Shown here piece by piece: positions 1-8,186 of a DNA stretch of 55,800 bases. The notes under the pieces are model-generated. The model saw nothing but the letters and a program-made list of their open reading frames with translations, had not been told where the DNA came from and ran no database searches. Every line of letters begins with the position of its first letter. The first letter of the stretch is position 1. Origin of the DNA: a virus; IMG/VR virus record IMGVR_UViG_3300030618_000020, positions 1 to 55,800 of that record; one strand, 5' to 3'. Position numbers and translations under genes: made by a program.

Positions 1-705
1 AACACGACACTGTCCAATTTCATACGAGCTTGAATTGTGCATGTGGCCATGCATCCATAGCTTGATATTCGGATGGTCCAGAATGAAATTTTCCAAATTG
101 GAAGCGAATCCAGCTGTCACAATATCGTTCAAATATCGCGGAAGTGTGGACCTGATAGATGGAGCATGATGAGACACAATCACGATTTTATCGTCTGGTG
201 CTTCAACTTGAAGTTTTTTTGAATAGGCGCTGATATTCTCAAGGCATTCGAGGTGCTCTTTCAGGAAGTCTTTAGGTTCAATCTTTCTTCTATTAATTTC
301 AATGCAATTGTAGTCATTCAGTGCTCTCTGGACTTCGCTCATAGCAATCCATTGCTCCCACTTCGGACTGAAGAGTCTATAGTCGGTCCAGAGTGTTCCG
401 GCTAGGAAATGAACATTATCTTGTTTGAAGAGACAACGAGAGAAACTAGTATCAAACAGGATATTGTACTGTGCAGCTTGAATATGCATTCTCATATTAC
501 ATTCATAATAATCACCTTGATTGTAAAATTCGTGATTACCCGGAACGTATAGAATGCTTTGATCTTTTCCAAATGTCTCTCTTGCCCATTGGAATGCACC
601 ACCTTCTTTGATGTCGCCAGCAAGGATGATAAGATCACAGTCAACCGGATAAAATTTGAAGCTGGAAAATTCTAGATGAAGATCGGAAAGTAGTCTTATA
701 CGCAT
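1..705 (-). CDS. Calcineurin-like metallophosphoesterase (3' end outside window)
   Basis: The protein begins MRIRLLSDLHLEF, the first metal-binding motif (DxH) of the calcineurin-like phosphoesterases. It continues with GDIKEGG, GNHEF (GNHE motif), VSHHAPS and GHMHNS, so all the family's metal-ligand blocks are in order within about 235 residues. The C-terminus runs off the left edge, so the gene is partial. Its start overlaps the end of the small membrane protein gene upstream by 10 bp. The substrate cannot be told from sequence; phage members act as nucleotidases or phosphodiesterases. The window has a second, distant metallophosphoesterase at 22705-23274. Confidence 0.9.
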   Translation of the reverse strand, partial: MRIRLLSDLHLEFSSFKFYPVDCDLIILAGDIKEGGAFQWARETFGKDQSILYVPGNHEFYNQGDYYECNMRMHIQAAQYNILFDTSFSRCLFKQDNVHFLAGTLWTDYRLFSPKWEQWIAMSEVQRALNDYNCIEINRRKIEPKDFLKEHLECLENISAYSKKLQVEAPDDKIVIVSHHAPSIRSTLPRYLNDIVTAGFASNLENFILDHPNIKLWMHGHMHNSSSYEIGQCRV

Positions 706-860
706 AGAAACATCAAAACCAAGAGTGTGTAGAGGATAAATCCTATCCAGTGGAAATTCTGGATAGACCAAAATAATGTATAGGTGAGACCAAAGGCAAC
801 AAGAAACGTTTCGACATTCTTGTTTACACTATACCAGATGTCTTTGATATGTTCAAACAT
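696..860 (-). CDS. Small membrane protein, 54 aa
   Basis: The product begins MFEHIKDIWYSV and has two hydrophobic stretches (about residues 19-31 and 38-53), so it is probably a two-pass or hairpin inner-membrane protein. It overlaps the downstream phosphoesterase start by 10 bp and the upstream gene's stop by 8 bp. That tight coupling matches the rest of the operon and supports it being a real gene. No family is recognised. Confidence 0.7.
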   Translation of the reverse strand: MFEHIKDIWYSVNKNVETFLVAFGLTYTLFWSIQNFHWIGFILYTLLVLMFLCV

Positions 861-1155
861 CTTCGGTAATAATTACTCTCAGTTGAATATGTAGACGATC
901 TACAAGTGTTAAATCTGACGGAAAATAGATATAATTTACTTCAAAGTCTAAAAGATTAATAATCTCTTTCAGGTAAAATTTAAAACATGTACCAGTAACT
1001 TCTGATTCAAGCCAAAATTCTTTCAATAATTTTAAATCAAGTTCTATACCATAATTGTATTGAAATATACTTCTGAGGTTTGAGGTTATTGCTCGAAAGG
1101 TAGCATCAGTTTCATCATAGATGAATTGACGTGTATTGAAAATTGGCGAAATCAC
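853..1155 (-). CDS. Small protein of the local TG-x-x-V-R-F paralog family (100 aa)
   Basis: No known function. It shares two blocks with neighbours at 1586-1909 and 1919-2242: an N-terminal YDETDATF-like block and a central SEVTGTCFKF block. The central block has the pattern S-x-x-T-G-x-x-V-R/K-F, also found in 2292-2582 and 33016-33279. This points to a phage-specific small domain that has duplicated. Its stop overlaps the start of the membrane protein gene downstream. Confidence 0.75.
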   Translation of the reverse strand: MISPIFNTRQFIYDETDATFRAITSNLRSIFQYNYGIELDLKLLKEFWLESEVTGTCFKFYLKEIINLLDFEVNYIYFPSDLTLVDRLHIQLRVIITEDV

Positions 1156-1589
1156 ACAATTCTCCCATCAGGCATGATAATGATTGTCGGTTGTAGCTTC
1201 TTTTTGGCATATCTGACAGTCGCCCATGTACCACTTCTGACTTCTTCTTTTCCTTTCGGTGTAGCAATCAGAACTTGACAAGTATCTACTATATCATGGT
1301 TTCGTTTGATATAGTCTTTTGGTTTTTGAATGATATCACCTTCACAGAAGGCCCTTAGAGTGTCAATGACAGGCGGGTGGATGTAGACCATCAGACCACA
1401 CCTTTTAGCGATCTGGTGGGCCTGTGCGTCTGCGCCACAACAATCTCCATGATGTAGCCAATATGTCTCACTCTCGAAAAGCTGCTCTGCCAAATTGGTT
1501 AATTTGGTTTTATCAAGCAACAAGTCTTGAAATGTGACCATCTGAGGAATGGTCATTCCAATCTGTGTTCCTGTAAATCCTATGTTCAT
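1152..1589 (-). CDS. SLOG/DprA-like Rossmann-fold nucleotide-binding protein
   Basis: The product starts MNIGFTGTQIGMT and has HHGDCCGADAQAH followed by VYIHPP, a conserved arrangement in SLOG-superfamily phage proteins (G-x-T-G loop, then H-G-D/G-C-C-G-A-D). A second glycine-rich part (ATPKGKEE...GTWATVRYA) fits the phosphate-binding C-terminal half. Family members bind nucleotides or related small ligands, so a role in nucleotide signalling or hydrolysis is inference. The ATG at 1589 overlaps the stop of 1586-1909 in an ATGA, which decides the start over a TTG two codons upstream. Confidence 0.7.
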   Translation of the reverse strand: MNIGFTGTQIGMTIPQMVTFQDLLLDKTKLTNLAEQLFESETYWLHHGDCCGADAQAHQIAKRCGLMVYIHPPVIDTLRAFCEGDIIQKPKDYIKRNHDIVDTCQVLIATPKGKEEVRSGTWATVRYAKKKLQPTIIIMPDGRIV

Positions 1590-1909
1590 TTCCAATTATC
1601 CACATATATAAATGCTGTAAGCTGCCCATATGCATGTATATATGGATCATCTGGGTCTGTTTCACACAACCAAACAGGCATTGTATCAGTATGAGCATCA
1701 ACCGATTTCTTTGGATTATGATAGAATTTTACTACTACACCAGTATCAACCGATCTGATTGCGATATATGGACTGGTGTTTGTTTGTCCTTGATCTTTAT
1801 TAAAAATCTGTCGTTTTGGATCACCCTCTTGAATAACAGACCACCAGCCAATAAACATTTTTGCATTTTGGTCGTAAGTGTGAAATTTATCTGAAGGAAT
1901 GACGTTCAT
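1586..1909 (-). CDS. Small protein of the TG-x-x-V-R-F paralog family (107 aa)
   Basis: Unknown function. It carries YDQNAKMF near the N-terminus and RSVDTGVVVKFYHN centrally, matching the motifs of its neighbours. It probably arose by duplication with 1919-2242, which lies 9 bp upstream. Confidence 0.75.
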   Translation of the reverse strand: MNVIPSDKFHTYDQNAKMFIGWWSVIQEGDPKRQIFNKDQGQTNTSPYIAIRSVDTGVVVKFYHNPKKSVDAHTDTMPVWLCETDPDDPYIHAYGQLTAFIYVDNWK

Positions 1910-1918
1910 GGATCAATA

Positions 1919-2242
1919 CTATTGACAATCATCTATAACAACCGACAGACCATTCAATTTTGGAATCGAAGAGTCTTTATAGGTATATTTTATTTGTCCG
2001 TTGCTATCGGTGGACCCAATAAGCTCAGAAAAGTCAAACCTGACTATTACTCCGGTGACTGCGGATTGGACAAGGATGTAGTATTCTGTACCATTAGAAT
2101 CTTCATGTTGGATGTGTTGATATAAACATCCAACATCTCCATAATTTCCTCCCAACAACCGCATAAAGGATGAATGAAGAGTCTTCGTAGATTCGTCATA
2201 GCCGAATAGGTCCGTTGACCAAATTTTATCTATCTTGCTCAT
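1919..2242 (-). CDS. Small protein of the TG-x-x-V-R-F paralog family (107 aa)
   Basis: Unknown function. It has GYDESTKTL and QSAVTGVIVRFDF, the clearest match to the 1586-1909 and 853-1155 proteins. Just before the ATG the sequence reads TTATAAATG, close to but not a full late promoter. Confidence 0.75.
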   Translation of the reverse strand: MSKIDKIWSTDLFGYDESTKTLHSSFMRLLGGNYGDVGCLYQHIQHEDSNGTEYYILVQSAVTGVIVRFDFSELIGSTDSNGQIKYTYKDSSIPKLNGLSVVIDDCQ

Positions 2243-2291
2243 TTATAAATTAAAATACGAAACTTGACATCAGCACATTCTGGGTTGTTTA

Positions 2292-2582
2292 CTACATCAG
2301 TAGCGGTTGGATGGTATATTGCATATATAGATGAACTAAAAAACCTAGTGTGCTTATTATATCAACAAAACAAAATCTAACTGTCTTTCCGGTATGATGT
2401 GAATTTATTGAAATTTGAGCATTTGATCTATCAGCTATGTGATTTACAACCTGAGTCCAAGAAGCAATTGGGAGTAAAATTCCTTTATGCGAACTAACAT
2501 AAGTTTCTAGATCACCAATAGATATAGTCAGATGTCTCTCAAATACATTAAACCTCATACTCGATGTAGAAAGAGTAATCAC
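2292..2582 (-). CDS. Small protein of the TG-x-x-V-R-F paralog family (96 aa)
   Basis: Unknown function. The shared block reads NSHHTGKTVRFCF, closest to TSHWTGRQVRFVV in the protein at 33016-33279, 31 kb away. Both have an aromatic-rich region before the block. The start overlaps the stop of 2579-2794 in an ATGA. Confidence 0.7.
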   Translation of the reverse strand: MITLSTSSMRFNVFERHLTISIGDLETYVSSHKGILLPIASWTQVVNHIADRSNAQISINSHHTGKTVRFCFVDIISTLGFLVHLYMQYTIQPLLM

Positions 2583-2794
2583 ACCCGGATTACCGGTTCA
2601 CCACGAGCATCTTCACCATCATAAGAACTCCAAAACCGGGGCTTGCTCTCACGACCTTTGAGAATCTTACGAAAAGAAACAACAGGTGCGCGAGCAGTAA
2701 CACGAGTCAAATCAAGATTGATTAATTCAACCTCAAGATCGCCGTGTTCGTCACCAAGTGCTTGTAGTTGTTCAATGTAATCACTGATGCGCAT
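2579..2794 (-). CDS. Conserved hypothetical phage protein, 71 aa
   Basis: It begins MRISDYIEQLQALGDEHGDLEVEL, the usual start of a widespread small phage family (xSxLIExLQxLPxDxEV...). A strong ribosome binding site (AGGAGAAACAAC before ATG) fixes the start. Function is unknown. Confidence 0.7.
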   Translation of the reverse strand: MRISDYIEQLQALGDEHGDLEVELINLDLTRVTARAPVVSFRKILKGRESKPRFWSSYDGEDARGEPVIRV

Positions 2795-2832
2795 GTTGTT
2801 TCTCCTAATTAGGTGAAACTATTTTATCAGAG

Positions 2833-3090
2833 TTAAAAAGTAATGCAACCACAAGTTACCGTTCTTGTTTTAAATTTATTTTCTTTTGTTTTCAATGATT
2901 TGGTGTGCTTCTGAACATCCAATTCAGCTTCTGGAACAGTCTCATAGATGAAATGTCGATAATCATCTCCAGTAAAACTACAACCCAATGTCGTCCAAAA
3001 CCAAGGAAAGTTTCTCAATACTCGAAATTGAGCCTTGAAATATCCATCCTTAGCATCAGTTGTGACTACACGCCATTGGTATGTTTTCAT
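2833..3090 (-). CDS. Hypothetical protein, 85 aa
   Basis: Not recognised. It is rich in aromatic and basic residues (MKTYQWRVVTTDAKDGYF). The start overlaps the stop of 3087-3317 in an ATGA, consistent with translational coupling. Confidence 0.65.
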   Translation of the reverse strand: MKTYQWRVVTTDAKDGYFKAQFRVLRNFPWFWTTLGCSFTGDDYRHFIYETVPEAELDVQKHTKSLKTKENKFKTRTVTCGCITF

Positions 3091-3317
3091 GCTACGAGCA
3101 TCCTTTGAGGAACAAATGGAATCAAATCGAGAGCATGTTCTGTCTCGTTATCCTTCCAATAGCCACTATCAGTCCATTGAGTCACAATGTCATTGTGTAG
3201 CTCATGGATGATACCGACAACATTGTGGTTATTCTCTGACCTGATTGCGGTCGATAGAATGGTTACAGGGCTATTGGTCTTTCTGGTTGTGTATGGGGTG
3301 CTTTTGTTTATTTTCAT
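3087..3317 (-). CDS. Hypothetical protein, 76 aa
   Basis: Not recognised. It is a soluble acidic and polar protein. The ATG shares a base with the stop codon of the short upstream gene 3317-3430 (TAATG), and the stop overlaps the next start. It is the middle gene of a three-gene coupled unit. Confidence 0.65.
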   Translation of the reverse strand: MKINKSTPYTTRKTNSPVTILSTAIRSENNHNVVGIIHELHNDIVTQWTDSGYWKDNETEHALDLIPFVPQRMLVA

Positions 3318-3430
3318 TATTTTCTTGGTGTTCTAGAATACCATGGAAGCAATCCTCGTTTCACCATCGCATTGAATGTGAAATATCGACACTCTTCTCT
3401 CAACTTGAGTCTGAAAGGTTTAGTTTTCAC
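3317..3430 (-). CDS. Very small basic protein, 37 aa, GTG start
   Basis: The reading frame opens at GTG 3430 behind a good ribosome binding site (GAGGATTATCT then GTG) and ends in TAA sharing its last base with the next ATG. The product (MKTKPFRLKLREECRYF...) is strongly basic. The coupling and the RBS are the evidence; no family is recognised. Confidence 0.55.
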   Translation of the reverse strand: MKTKPFRLKLREECRYFTFNAMVKRGLLPWYSRTPRK

Positions 3431-3434
3431 AGAT

Positions 3435-3595
3435 AATCCTCATAATATAAGTTAAGCCCTTGACGTGGGCCAACCGGCATTGCTCTCGGAATGCTTCTAC
3501 GTGTCAGTAACGCTACACGACCACGGCATGTACGGTTTGCACTATTGCTTGCCTTGGACTCGGCTCATGCTGTCGAAACATGCTTTGACGCTGCT
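3435..3595 (-). ncRNA. Candidate structured leader or non-coding RNA
   Basis: About 160 bases without a plausible gene, noticeably richer in G+C than the surroundings and lying directly downstream of a sigma70-type promoter. On the minus strand it can form GCATT...AATGC and CGTGT...ACACG hairpins and contains CATG/GCATG repeats. It could be a long structured 5' leader of the small gene at 3317-3430 or a separate small RNA. No known RNA family is recognised. Confidence 0.35.
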
Positions 3596-3600
3596 CGAAT

Positions 3601-3629
3601 AGATTAACAAACTTCCTTTAGAATGTCAA
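3601..3629 (-). promoter_or_regulatory. Sigma70-type promoter
   Basis: TTGACA (3624-3629), a 17-bp spacer, then TAATCT (3601-3606). The -35 box overlaps the stop codon of the gene at 3626-4534. It would transcribe the GC-rich stretch and the small genes below 3430. Confidence 0.6.
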
Positions 3630-4534
3630 ACTACAGCCGCACCACATTCATAACAGAAATTGTTACCGGGAGAGTTCCACTGTCCACAAATTTTACATTG
3701 AGTCTTCTGTCTAGAAGTCATTTTTTGTGTGACAGGATTTCCAGTAACAGTCTCGACAAATAGTTGAAGAATGATAACATGAATTTGCTCTTGTAACTTT
3801 CGCGTTGTTACAGTAACAAAATTTTGGTTAACTTCTGAACCTTGGACTGTAATTCCGGCTACGTCATTATTTGATGGTATCAGTTTAGATGGTTTTGAAC
3901 GCTCAACAGAACGTTCCAACGTATCACTCATAAGAGGTGATTCATACCAATCATTAATAGAACAAGAGTCTGTTGTTATAGTATTGTTGGATGATTGAAC
4001 TTGTCCAATATTATTCACAAAGCTACGAAGAATGGGATCACGTTTGGTATCAGCATTACAAGTTCCATAATATCCACCATGCCAGTATGGATAGCCATAA
4101 TGATTATTGTGAATGTGTGTAACTTCCTCAACTTTCTTGACTACCTCAGGAAGTGGTTCTTCGAATTGATAGGAGACACGAATGATACCATCTTCGATCT
4201 TGTCACCACGATGTTGAGAAATCTTCTCAGTCTTTCGGATATATTTGAAGGCGCGATTAGACCTATCACCCTTGAGGGTGAATGTTTCGTTCGGTCTGAT
4301 AAAGAAACTTTCCTCAGAACCATAGGCATTCTTACCATCAATCTCTATGGTAACTACAGCACCGACACTGTTTAGATTTTTGATATAAATTTCATACTCT
4401 TCGCCGGAAGGTATATAGACCTTTCCGTTTGTTTCCTTGTAGAAACGATTGGAAGAAGATGAAGGACGAAGCGATACCACGAGCATATCTTTATGCATTT
4501 TAATTTCCTCTGAGAGCGTTCGGCTATCGCTCAT
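3626..4534 (-). CDS. Late protein with C-terminal zinc ribbon, 302 aa
   Basis: The N-terminal ~110 residues are beta-rich (SGEEYEIYIKNLNSVGAVVTIEIDGK...) and resemble a beta-sandwich. A middle segment is His/Tyr/Gly-rich (HIHNNHYGYPYWHGGYYG). The C-terminus is a zinc ribbon, CKICG...CYECG (about residues 280-296). It is preceded by a late-type promoter and a hairpin (4555-4585), which suggests late expression and possibly a virion-associated role. Both are inferences. Confidence 0.6.
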   Translation of the reverse strand: MSDSRTLSEEIKMHKDMLVVSLRPSSSSNRFYKETNGKVYIPSGEEYEIYIKNLNSVGAVVTIEIDGKNAYGSEESFFIRPNETFTLKGDRSNRAFKYIRKTEKISQHRGDKIEDGIIRVSYQFEEPLPEVVKKVEEVTHIHNNHYGYPYWHGGYYGTCNADTKRDPILRSFVNNIGQVQSSNNTITTDSCSINDWYESPLMSDTLERSVERSKPSKLIPSNNDVAGITVQGSEVNQNFVTVTTRKLQEQIHVIILQLFVETVTGNPVTQKMTSRQKTQCKICGQWNSPGNNFCYECGAAVV

Positions 4535-4554
4535 GTAAGTAAAGCCGAAGAAAG

Positions 4555-4585
4555 TGTGATTCAGATGATCACAGTGTTATTTATG
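4555..4585 (-). promoter_or_regulatory. Late promoter CATAAATA plus hairpin leader
   Basis: On the minus strand CATAAATA (4578-4585) is followed after four bases by a perfect 6-bp hairpin, TGTGAT-CATCTGA-ATCACA (4555-4573), then the start of 3626-4534. T4 late promoters are TATAAATA about 6 bases before the transcript start, so late transcripts would begin in the 5' arm of this hairpin. Confidence 0.55.
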
Positions 4586-4861
4586 CGATTTTTCTGGGAT
4601 GTCAAGTTTCTTGGAGAAACTTTCGTATTTGAATCTTTTACCTTTGACTATGAATGACTTGTCAACAAAGATGGGATAGTCACCAAACATTCCAAAATAT
4701 TTCAGTCCAGAAAGAACAGCATCAACTCGATCAGTTGGAATGCTCTTGATTTTGTATAACAGACTGTTCTGGTCCGACAGGGTCGCATACAACAGGCGAC
4801 GTGCCGATATCTCCTGATTTTCCAATATTTGTGCTTTGAAGAATCTTAGCCTTGACTGCAT
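4577..4861 (-). CDS. Hypothetical protein overlapping clpP-like gene, 94 aa
   Basis: The frame overlaps the 3' end of the ClpP-like gene by about 130 bp in another frame, which is unusual here. The part outside the overlap (SIPTDRVDAVLSGLKYFGMF..., ending EKSHK) looks protein-like. The only ATG giving a useful length lies inside the ClpP gene, with a weak GGA ribosome site, so the start is uncertain. No family is recognised. Confidence 0.45.
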   Translation of the reverse strand: MQSRLRFFKAQILENQEISARRLLYATLSDQNSLLYKIKSIPTDRVDAVLSGLKYFGMFGDYPIFVDKSFIVKGKRFKYESFSKKLDIPEKSHK

Positions 4862-5459
4862 TGTTTCTGTCCGGTATCACTTCATCGACCATACAAAATT
4901 TGATGGCATCTTCTGCATCAAAGTAAAGGTCAATCTGGTTGTCATAAATTTTCTTGAGTTTTGCTTTTGGAAGTTTGGTGTGTTTGAGAACATGTGATTC
5001 CATAACCTTCTGAAGTCTGACACCTTCTATAGCATCTGCAGCTGCACGCTTGAGAGTAGAAGACTCAGAGCCATCAAAAGACAGCTGGTGGGCCATATAG
5101 GACGCATTCTGATAGCAGGTTCTGTGTGTTCCAGTGATTGCAATCAAAAATGCTGCACTCATGGCACATCCGGTCACGACAGTATCAATTGGCGTTGGAT
5201 TGGCTGTCATAAAAGACAAAAATCCAAGACATGAATATAGATCACCACCGAATGAGTTGATGTAAAGTTTGAATGGCTTTGGTTTGTAGTCTAGTCCGTG
5301 AATGGCATAGAGTTTGGTCAAATATTCATCATTTTCATTGATATCTATCACCTGTTCAATGATCAAACCCAGACTATCGGAAGTGACATCCTGATCCAAA
5401 AACAACTGTCTTTTCATTGGGACTGGTAGAAGGGTAGAACTATCAATCTGAATATTCAT
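4731..5459 (-). CDS. ClpP-like ATP-dependent protease subunit (S14 family)
   Basis: ClpP fold: INSFGGDLYSCLGFLSFM (the GG-loop strand), VVTGCAMSAAFLIA with the nucleophile serine in CAMSA, and ASYMAHQLSF with the catalytic histidine in MAHQ. The acidic member probably lies in the FDAEDAIKFCMVDEV region. At 242 residues it is slightly longer than bacterial ClpP because of a roughly 40-residue polar tail. Phage ClpP-like proteins act as maturation proteases or with host Clp ATPases; which applies here is unknown. No ATPase partner is adjacent. Confidence 0.85.
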   Translation of the reverse strand: MNIQIDSSTLLPVPMKRQLFLDQDVTSDSLGLIIEQVIDINENDEYLTKLYAIHGLDYKPKPFKLYINSFGGDLYSCLGFLSFMTANPTPIDTVVTGCAMSAAFLIAITGTHRTCYQNASYMAHQLSFDGSESSTLKRAAADAIEGVRLQKVMESHVLKHTKLPKAKLKKIYDNQIDLYFDAEDAIKFCMVDEVIPDRNNAVKAKILQSTNIGKSGDIGTSPVVCDPVGPEQSVIQNQEHSN

Positions 5460-5468
5460 TCACATTCT

Positions 5469-6020
5469 CTAGGATTTTGTCTGGACCTCATTATTTAGAA
5501 GTTTGTCAATCTCATCACAAACTTCTGTATGGGTTGTTTCTCCAGCTTTATAGACGAGTGCCTGTCCGCCTGCAGCCTTGAAGGCATCACAATTCTTCTT
5601 CATGTCATCAATCAGAAGGATATGAGAGTTGGCAAGTCTTGCTTTGCTCAAGCCTGTTGTGGTGCAGAGCATGTCCACCTTAGCAAATGCATCAGGTGAG
5701 TTTTCCAGTAACCACTTTGCTTTGTCTTCAAGAATGATCATTGAATCTTTGATGTAGTCACCACGAGAAGTACAGACAGCAAAGTCTACTCTATCCTTGT
5801 AAATTCTGTAGATGTGTTCCAACATCTTGAATCCGGGTGCTGGATCGAGAGTCGCAAACTTTCTTGCCAGTGCGAATGGCTTGAGTAGTTGAAAGAAAAC
5901 ACTTGGTGCAATTCTGTTCGGATCGCCAGATTTGAAGATCGTTCCGGGGAAGAATTTAGCCATTCCGCCTTCAAGGTCTACTAAAACTTCATCCATGTCA
6001 CAAAACACTAGAGGCTTCAT
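5469..6020 (-). CDS. HAD-family 5'(3')-deoxyribonucleotidase-like phosphatase
   Basis: It begins MKPLVFCDMDEVLVDLEGG, giving the HAD motif I (DxDxV/L) typical of 5'(3')-nucleotidases and phage HAD hydrolases. VCTSRG supplies motif II (T/S), and ILLIDDMKKNC the acidic motif IV. The 183-residue length fits the nucleotidase group. The likely role is dephosphorylation of deoxynucleoside monophosphates in pool balancing, consistent with the nucleotide metabolism genes downstream. Confidence 0.8.
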   Translation of the reverse strand: MKPLVFCDMDEVLVDLEGGMAKFFPGTIFKSGDPNRIAPSVFFQLLKPFALARKFATLDPAPGFKMLEHIYRIYKDRVDFAVCTSRGDYIKDSMIILEDKAKWLLENSPDAFAKVDMLCTTTGLSKARLANSHILLIDDMKKNCDAFKAAGGQALVYKAGETTHTEVCDEIDKLLNNEVQTKS

Positions 6021-6023
6021 AAT

Positions 6024-6272
6024 TTATCCAAATTCCTTCATTTTATTTGTAATTCTACCAAAGAAACCAAAGACATTCTCAGAGACCGTCTTTGGCCTGT
6101 CATAGGAGACGATGAGCACAGGCTCACCATGTATGCTCTCAATTGTGGAGAGCTTTACAGTGGCCTTTCCAGAGGCTACAGGAGCGTTTGTATTAATGAG
6201 TTCAAGGAAGTCTAGGAATTCGACCAATGATCGCTCTTCGTTCAGCTTCAGGACTGTGATTTTCTCACGCAT
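6024..6272 (-). CDS. Hypothetical protein, 82 aa
   Basis: Not recognised. Soluble and mixed alpha/beta in character. The start overlaps the stop of the HTH gene upstream by 8 bp. Confidence 0.65.
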   Translation of the reverse strand: MREKITVLKLNEERSLVEFLDFLELINTNAPVASGKATVKLSTIESIHGEPVLIVSYDRPKTVSENVFGFFGRITNKMKEFG

Positions 6273-6615
6273 TATGTTCTACTTTCTGTAGGTTACTGAT
6301 CCATGCTAACACTTCACTATATTTCCAACCAACTGACTTTGGGCTAAGCTGATATTTACTAGGAAATTGACCAATAGCTTCAAATTTGTAAATGCTTGAT
6401 TTTGATAGACCAGTTATATCCTTCACTTCGGCCAATTTCAAAATACGATCTTCATTAGTTTTAATTTCTCCATTCATCATATCATCAATCGCTTCTCGAA
6501 GAGTTCCAAAGTCATTAAATCCTTTACCTTCAACAGAAGAAATGTGGTCTATGTTATGAAAACCGTCTTTGAATTGTTCTAACCAATCCAATCTCTCACC
6601 ATCAGTCAGGTTCAT
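6265..6615 (-). CDS. AlpA/MerR-like helix-turn-helix protein
   Basis: The C-terminal half reads LKLAEVKDITGLSKSSIYKF...SVGWKYSEVLAWI, the winged HTH pattern of AlpA-type regulators (choose site, x-G-x-S-x-x-x-I-Y, then W-x-x-x-E-V-x-x-W). The N-terminal ~70 residues are of unknown fold. ATG 6615 behind GAGGATAAAA is preferred over an upstream GTG. It probably binds DNA to regulate phage genes or as a recombination accessory; the target is unknown. Confidence 0.7.
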   Translation of the reverse strand: MNLTDGERLDWLEQFKDGFHNIDHISSVEGKGFNDFGTLREAIDDMMNGEIKTNEDRILKLAEVKDITGLSKSSIYKFEAIGQFPSKYQLSPKSVGWKYSEVLAWISNLQKVEHNA

Positions 6616-7945
6616 TTTTATCCTCACGAATTTTTACGAAAACTGGCTGGTAATAAGCGCGAAGTTCTGAATTTTTCTTGGTGACAATACCATTACATTC
6701 AATTTCTATAATGCGTCCGATCATGTCATCAGTATTGTATTCTAACCTCTGTGCATCTGAAAATCCACCACCGACAGATGTGATAATGGTTCCAGTCTTG
6801 TCACGAGTCAAGAATGCGCCAAGCTTTCCAAGGTTCTTTCCTTCACCTTCCTCTCGTCCAATGATCTTGACTTCTTTGGTCAGACATTCCTTGAACTTGA
6901 TACAGTTCACAGATCGCTTGGCTTCCCATGGCGCATCAATGTTCTTGACGATGACACCCTCTTCACCATTCTCGATAGCCTTGTCATAGAGCGCCTTGAC
7001 ATCATTCCAATCCTTGACCATGATTGTATCTAACAGGTGGAGACGAGGATAAGCTTCCCATGAGACGTTCTTGATTGCCTGTTGAAGTTTAGCAAGACGA
7101 TCCTTGTATGGCGTCGCACTATAACCCGCTTCAAACTCTTCAACAGTCGTGACATCCCAGATTTTAGCAATGAATTTGTTGCGTTCTTGGTCAATGATAG
7201 TTCCACGAATGGCCTTGGTAAAGATACCATTACCAGTTTGGCGATCATCAATGGTATAGCCGTCTTCACCCCTTGTTAGAAGCTCACCATCAACCACAAA
7301 GGCAATATCATCTGAAGAATTTTCACAAAGATTTTGACACAGATGAGCCAATTCTTCCCTGAGTTCGACATTCAGACAGTCAGCTGGTTTTCCATTTCTA
7401 GAAAAAGCTTGGATATCAAATCCACCCATTTTCCTTCTGATCCAGAAATTTACTCGTCCACCGTCTGCTTTGGACTGAACATAAGCCGGAAATTTGATTT
7501 TCTTCTTGTTCTTCTCGTCTGAATCCTTACAGAGCATGACTTCATATTCAAAAATCAAACCGGGCCAAACTTTATTGGCTGTGGTATCGGTTGCACCACA
7601 CTTCAGGTCTCGGTCTAGGATGTCAAGGAATACAAGACGATCTTCTCGATTGAGTGCTTTTGCAGTCTGTGTAATCTTATCAACAGCTGCATGACCTGTA
7701 TAAAGTCTCTCATTTAGATCATCGAGAAGACTAAAACCTGTGATGCCCAAGTCTGCGACACCATCAAAGAAATCTGGTATTGTCTCAATTTGAGCAGAAG
7801 TGACATAATAGCTCTTCTGAGAGTCATAGGCGTACTTAAACGCTCTCATCAGACACTTGTTATCTTTGTGCTTTTCGAGGATTGCGATCTTTCCGTTCTT
7901 GGAAGGCTCGTTCCTTACTTCATTGAGAATTTGATAGACGCTCAT
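6602..7945 (-). CDS. ATP-dependent DNA ligase (T4 gp30-like)
   Basis: 447 residues starting MSVYQILNEVRNEPSKNGKI. The adenylation motif I is KADGGR (lysine nucleophile near residue 155), followed by VVDGELL (motif III-like), EEGVIVKN (motif IV) and INCIKFKE-type motif V. This is the nucleotidyltransferase core of T4-type ligases, slightly shorter than T4's 487 residues. It seals nicks during phage DNA replication. The start with AAGGAATAAT before ATG is preferred; an upstream extension of the frame overlaps the lipoprotein gene and is not used. Confidence 0.93.
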   Translation of the reverse strand: MSVYQILNEVRNEPSKNGKIAILEKHKDNKCLMRAFKYAYDSQKSYYVTSAQIETIPDFFDGVADLGITGFSLLDDLNERLYTGHAAVDKITQTAKALNREDRLVFLDILDRDLKCGATDTTANKVWPGLIFEYEVMLCKDSDEKNKKKIKFPAYVQSKADGGRVNFWIRRKMGGFDIQAFSRNGKPADCLNVELREELAHLCQNLCENSSDDIAFVVDGELLTRGEDGYTIDDRQTGNGIFTKAIRGTIIDQERNKFIAKIWDVTTVEEFEAGYSATPYKDRLAKLQQAIKNVSWEAYPRLHLLDTIMVKDWNDVKALYDKAIENGEEGVIVKNIDAPWEAKRSVNCIKFKECLTKEVKIIGREEGEGKNLGKLGAFLTRDKTGTIITSVGGGFSDAQRLEYNTDDMIGRIIEIECNGIVTKKNSELRAYYQPVFVKIREDKNEPD

Positions 7946-7946
7946 A

Positions 7947-8186
7947 TTATTCCTTGATAACGTTTTCACTGATCCAGCGCGCATCAGCATTATCTGGGAT
8001 AAACACACAAGATGAAGAGGATTTTTCCTTGTAGAAAAATGGCGTGTCACTAATACCAATCTTATTGAATACAAAAGCACATCCATGAGAATCTATCAAG
8101 ACTCTATGGTCTAGATATGTGGAATCATTTTTATTTACATCACATGCGGACAACCAGAGAAACAGGACAAGAATAATAGTTTTCAT
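7947..8186 (-). CDS. Small lipoprotein, 79 aa
   Basis: It begins MKTIILVLFLWLSACDVNKN, a type II signal peptide with lipobox L-S-A-C, so the mature protein is a lipidated cell-envelope protein starting at Cys15. Two further cysteines (HGCAF, SSSCVF) could form a disulfide. Phage lipoproteins often block superinfection or serve in lysis; the role here is not known. Confidence 0.75.
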   Translation of the reverse strand: MKTIILVLFLWLSACDVNKNDSTYLDHRVLIDSHGCAFVFNKIGISDTPFFYKEKSSSSCVFIPDNADARWISENVIKE

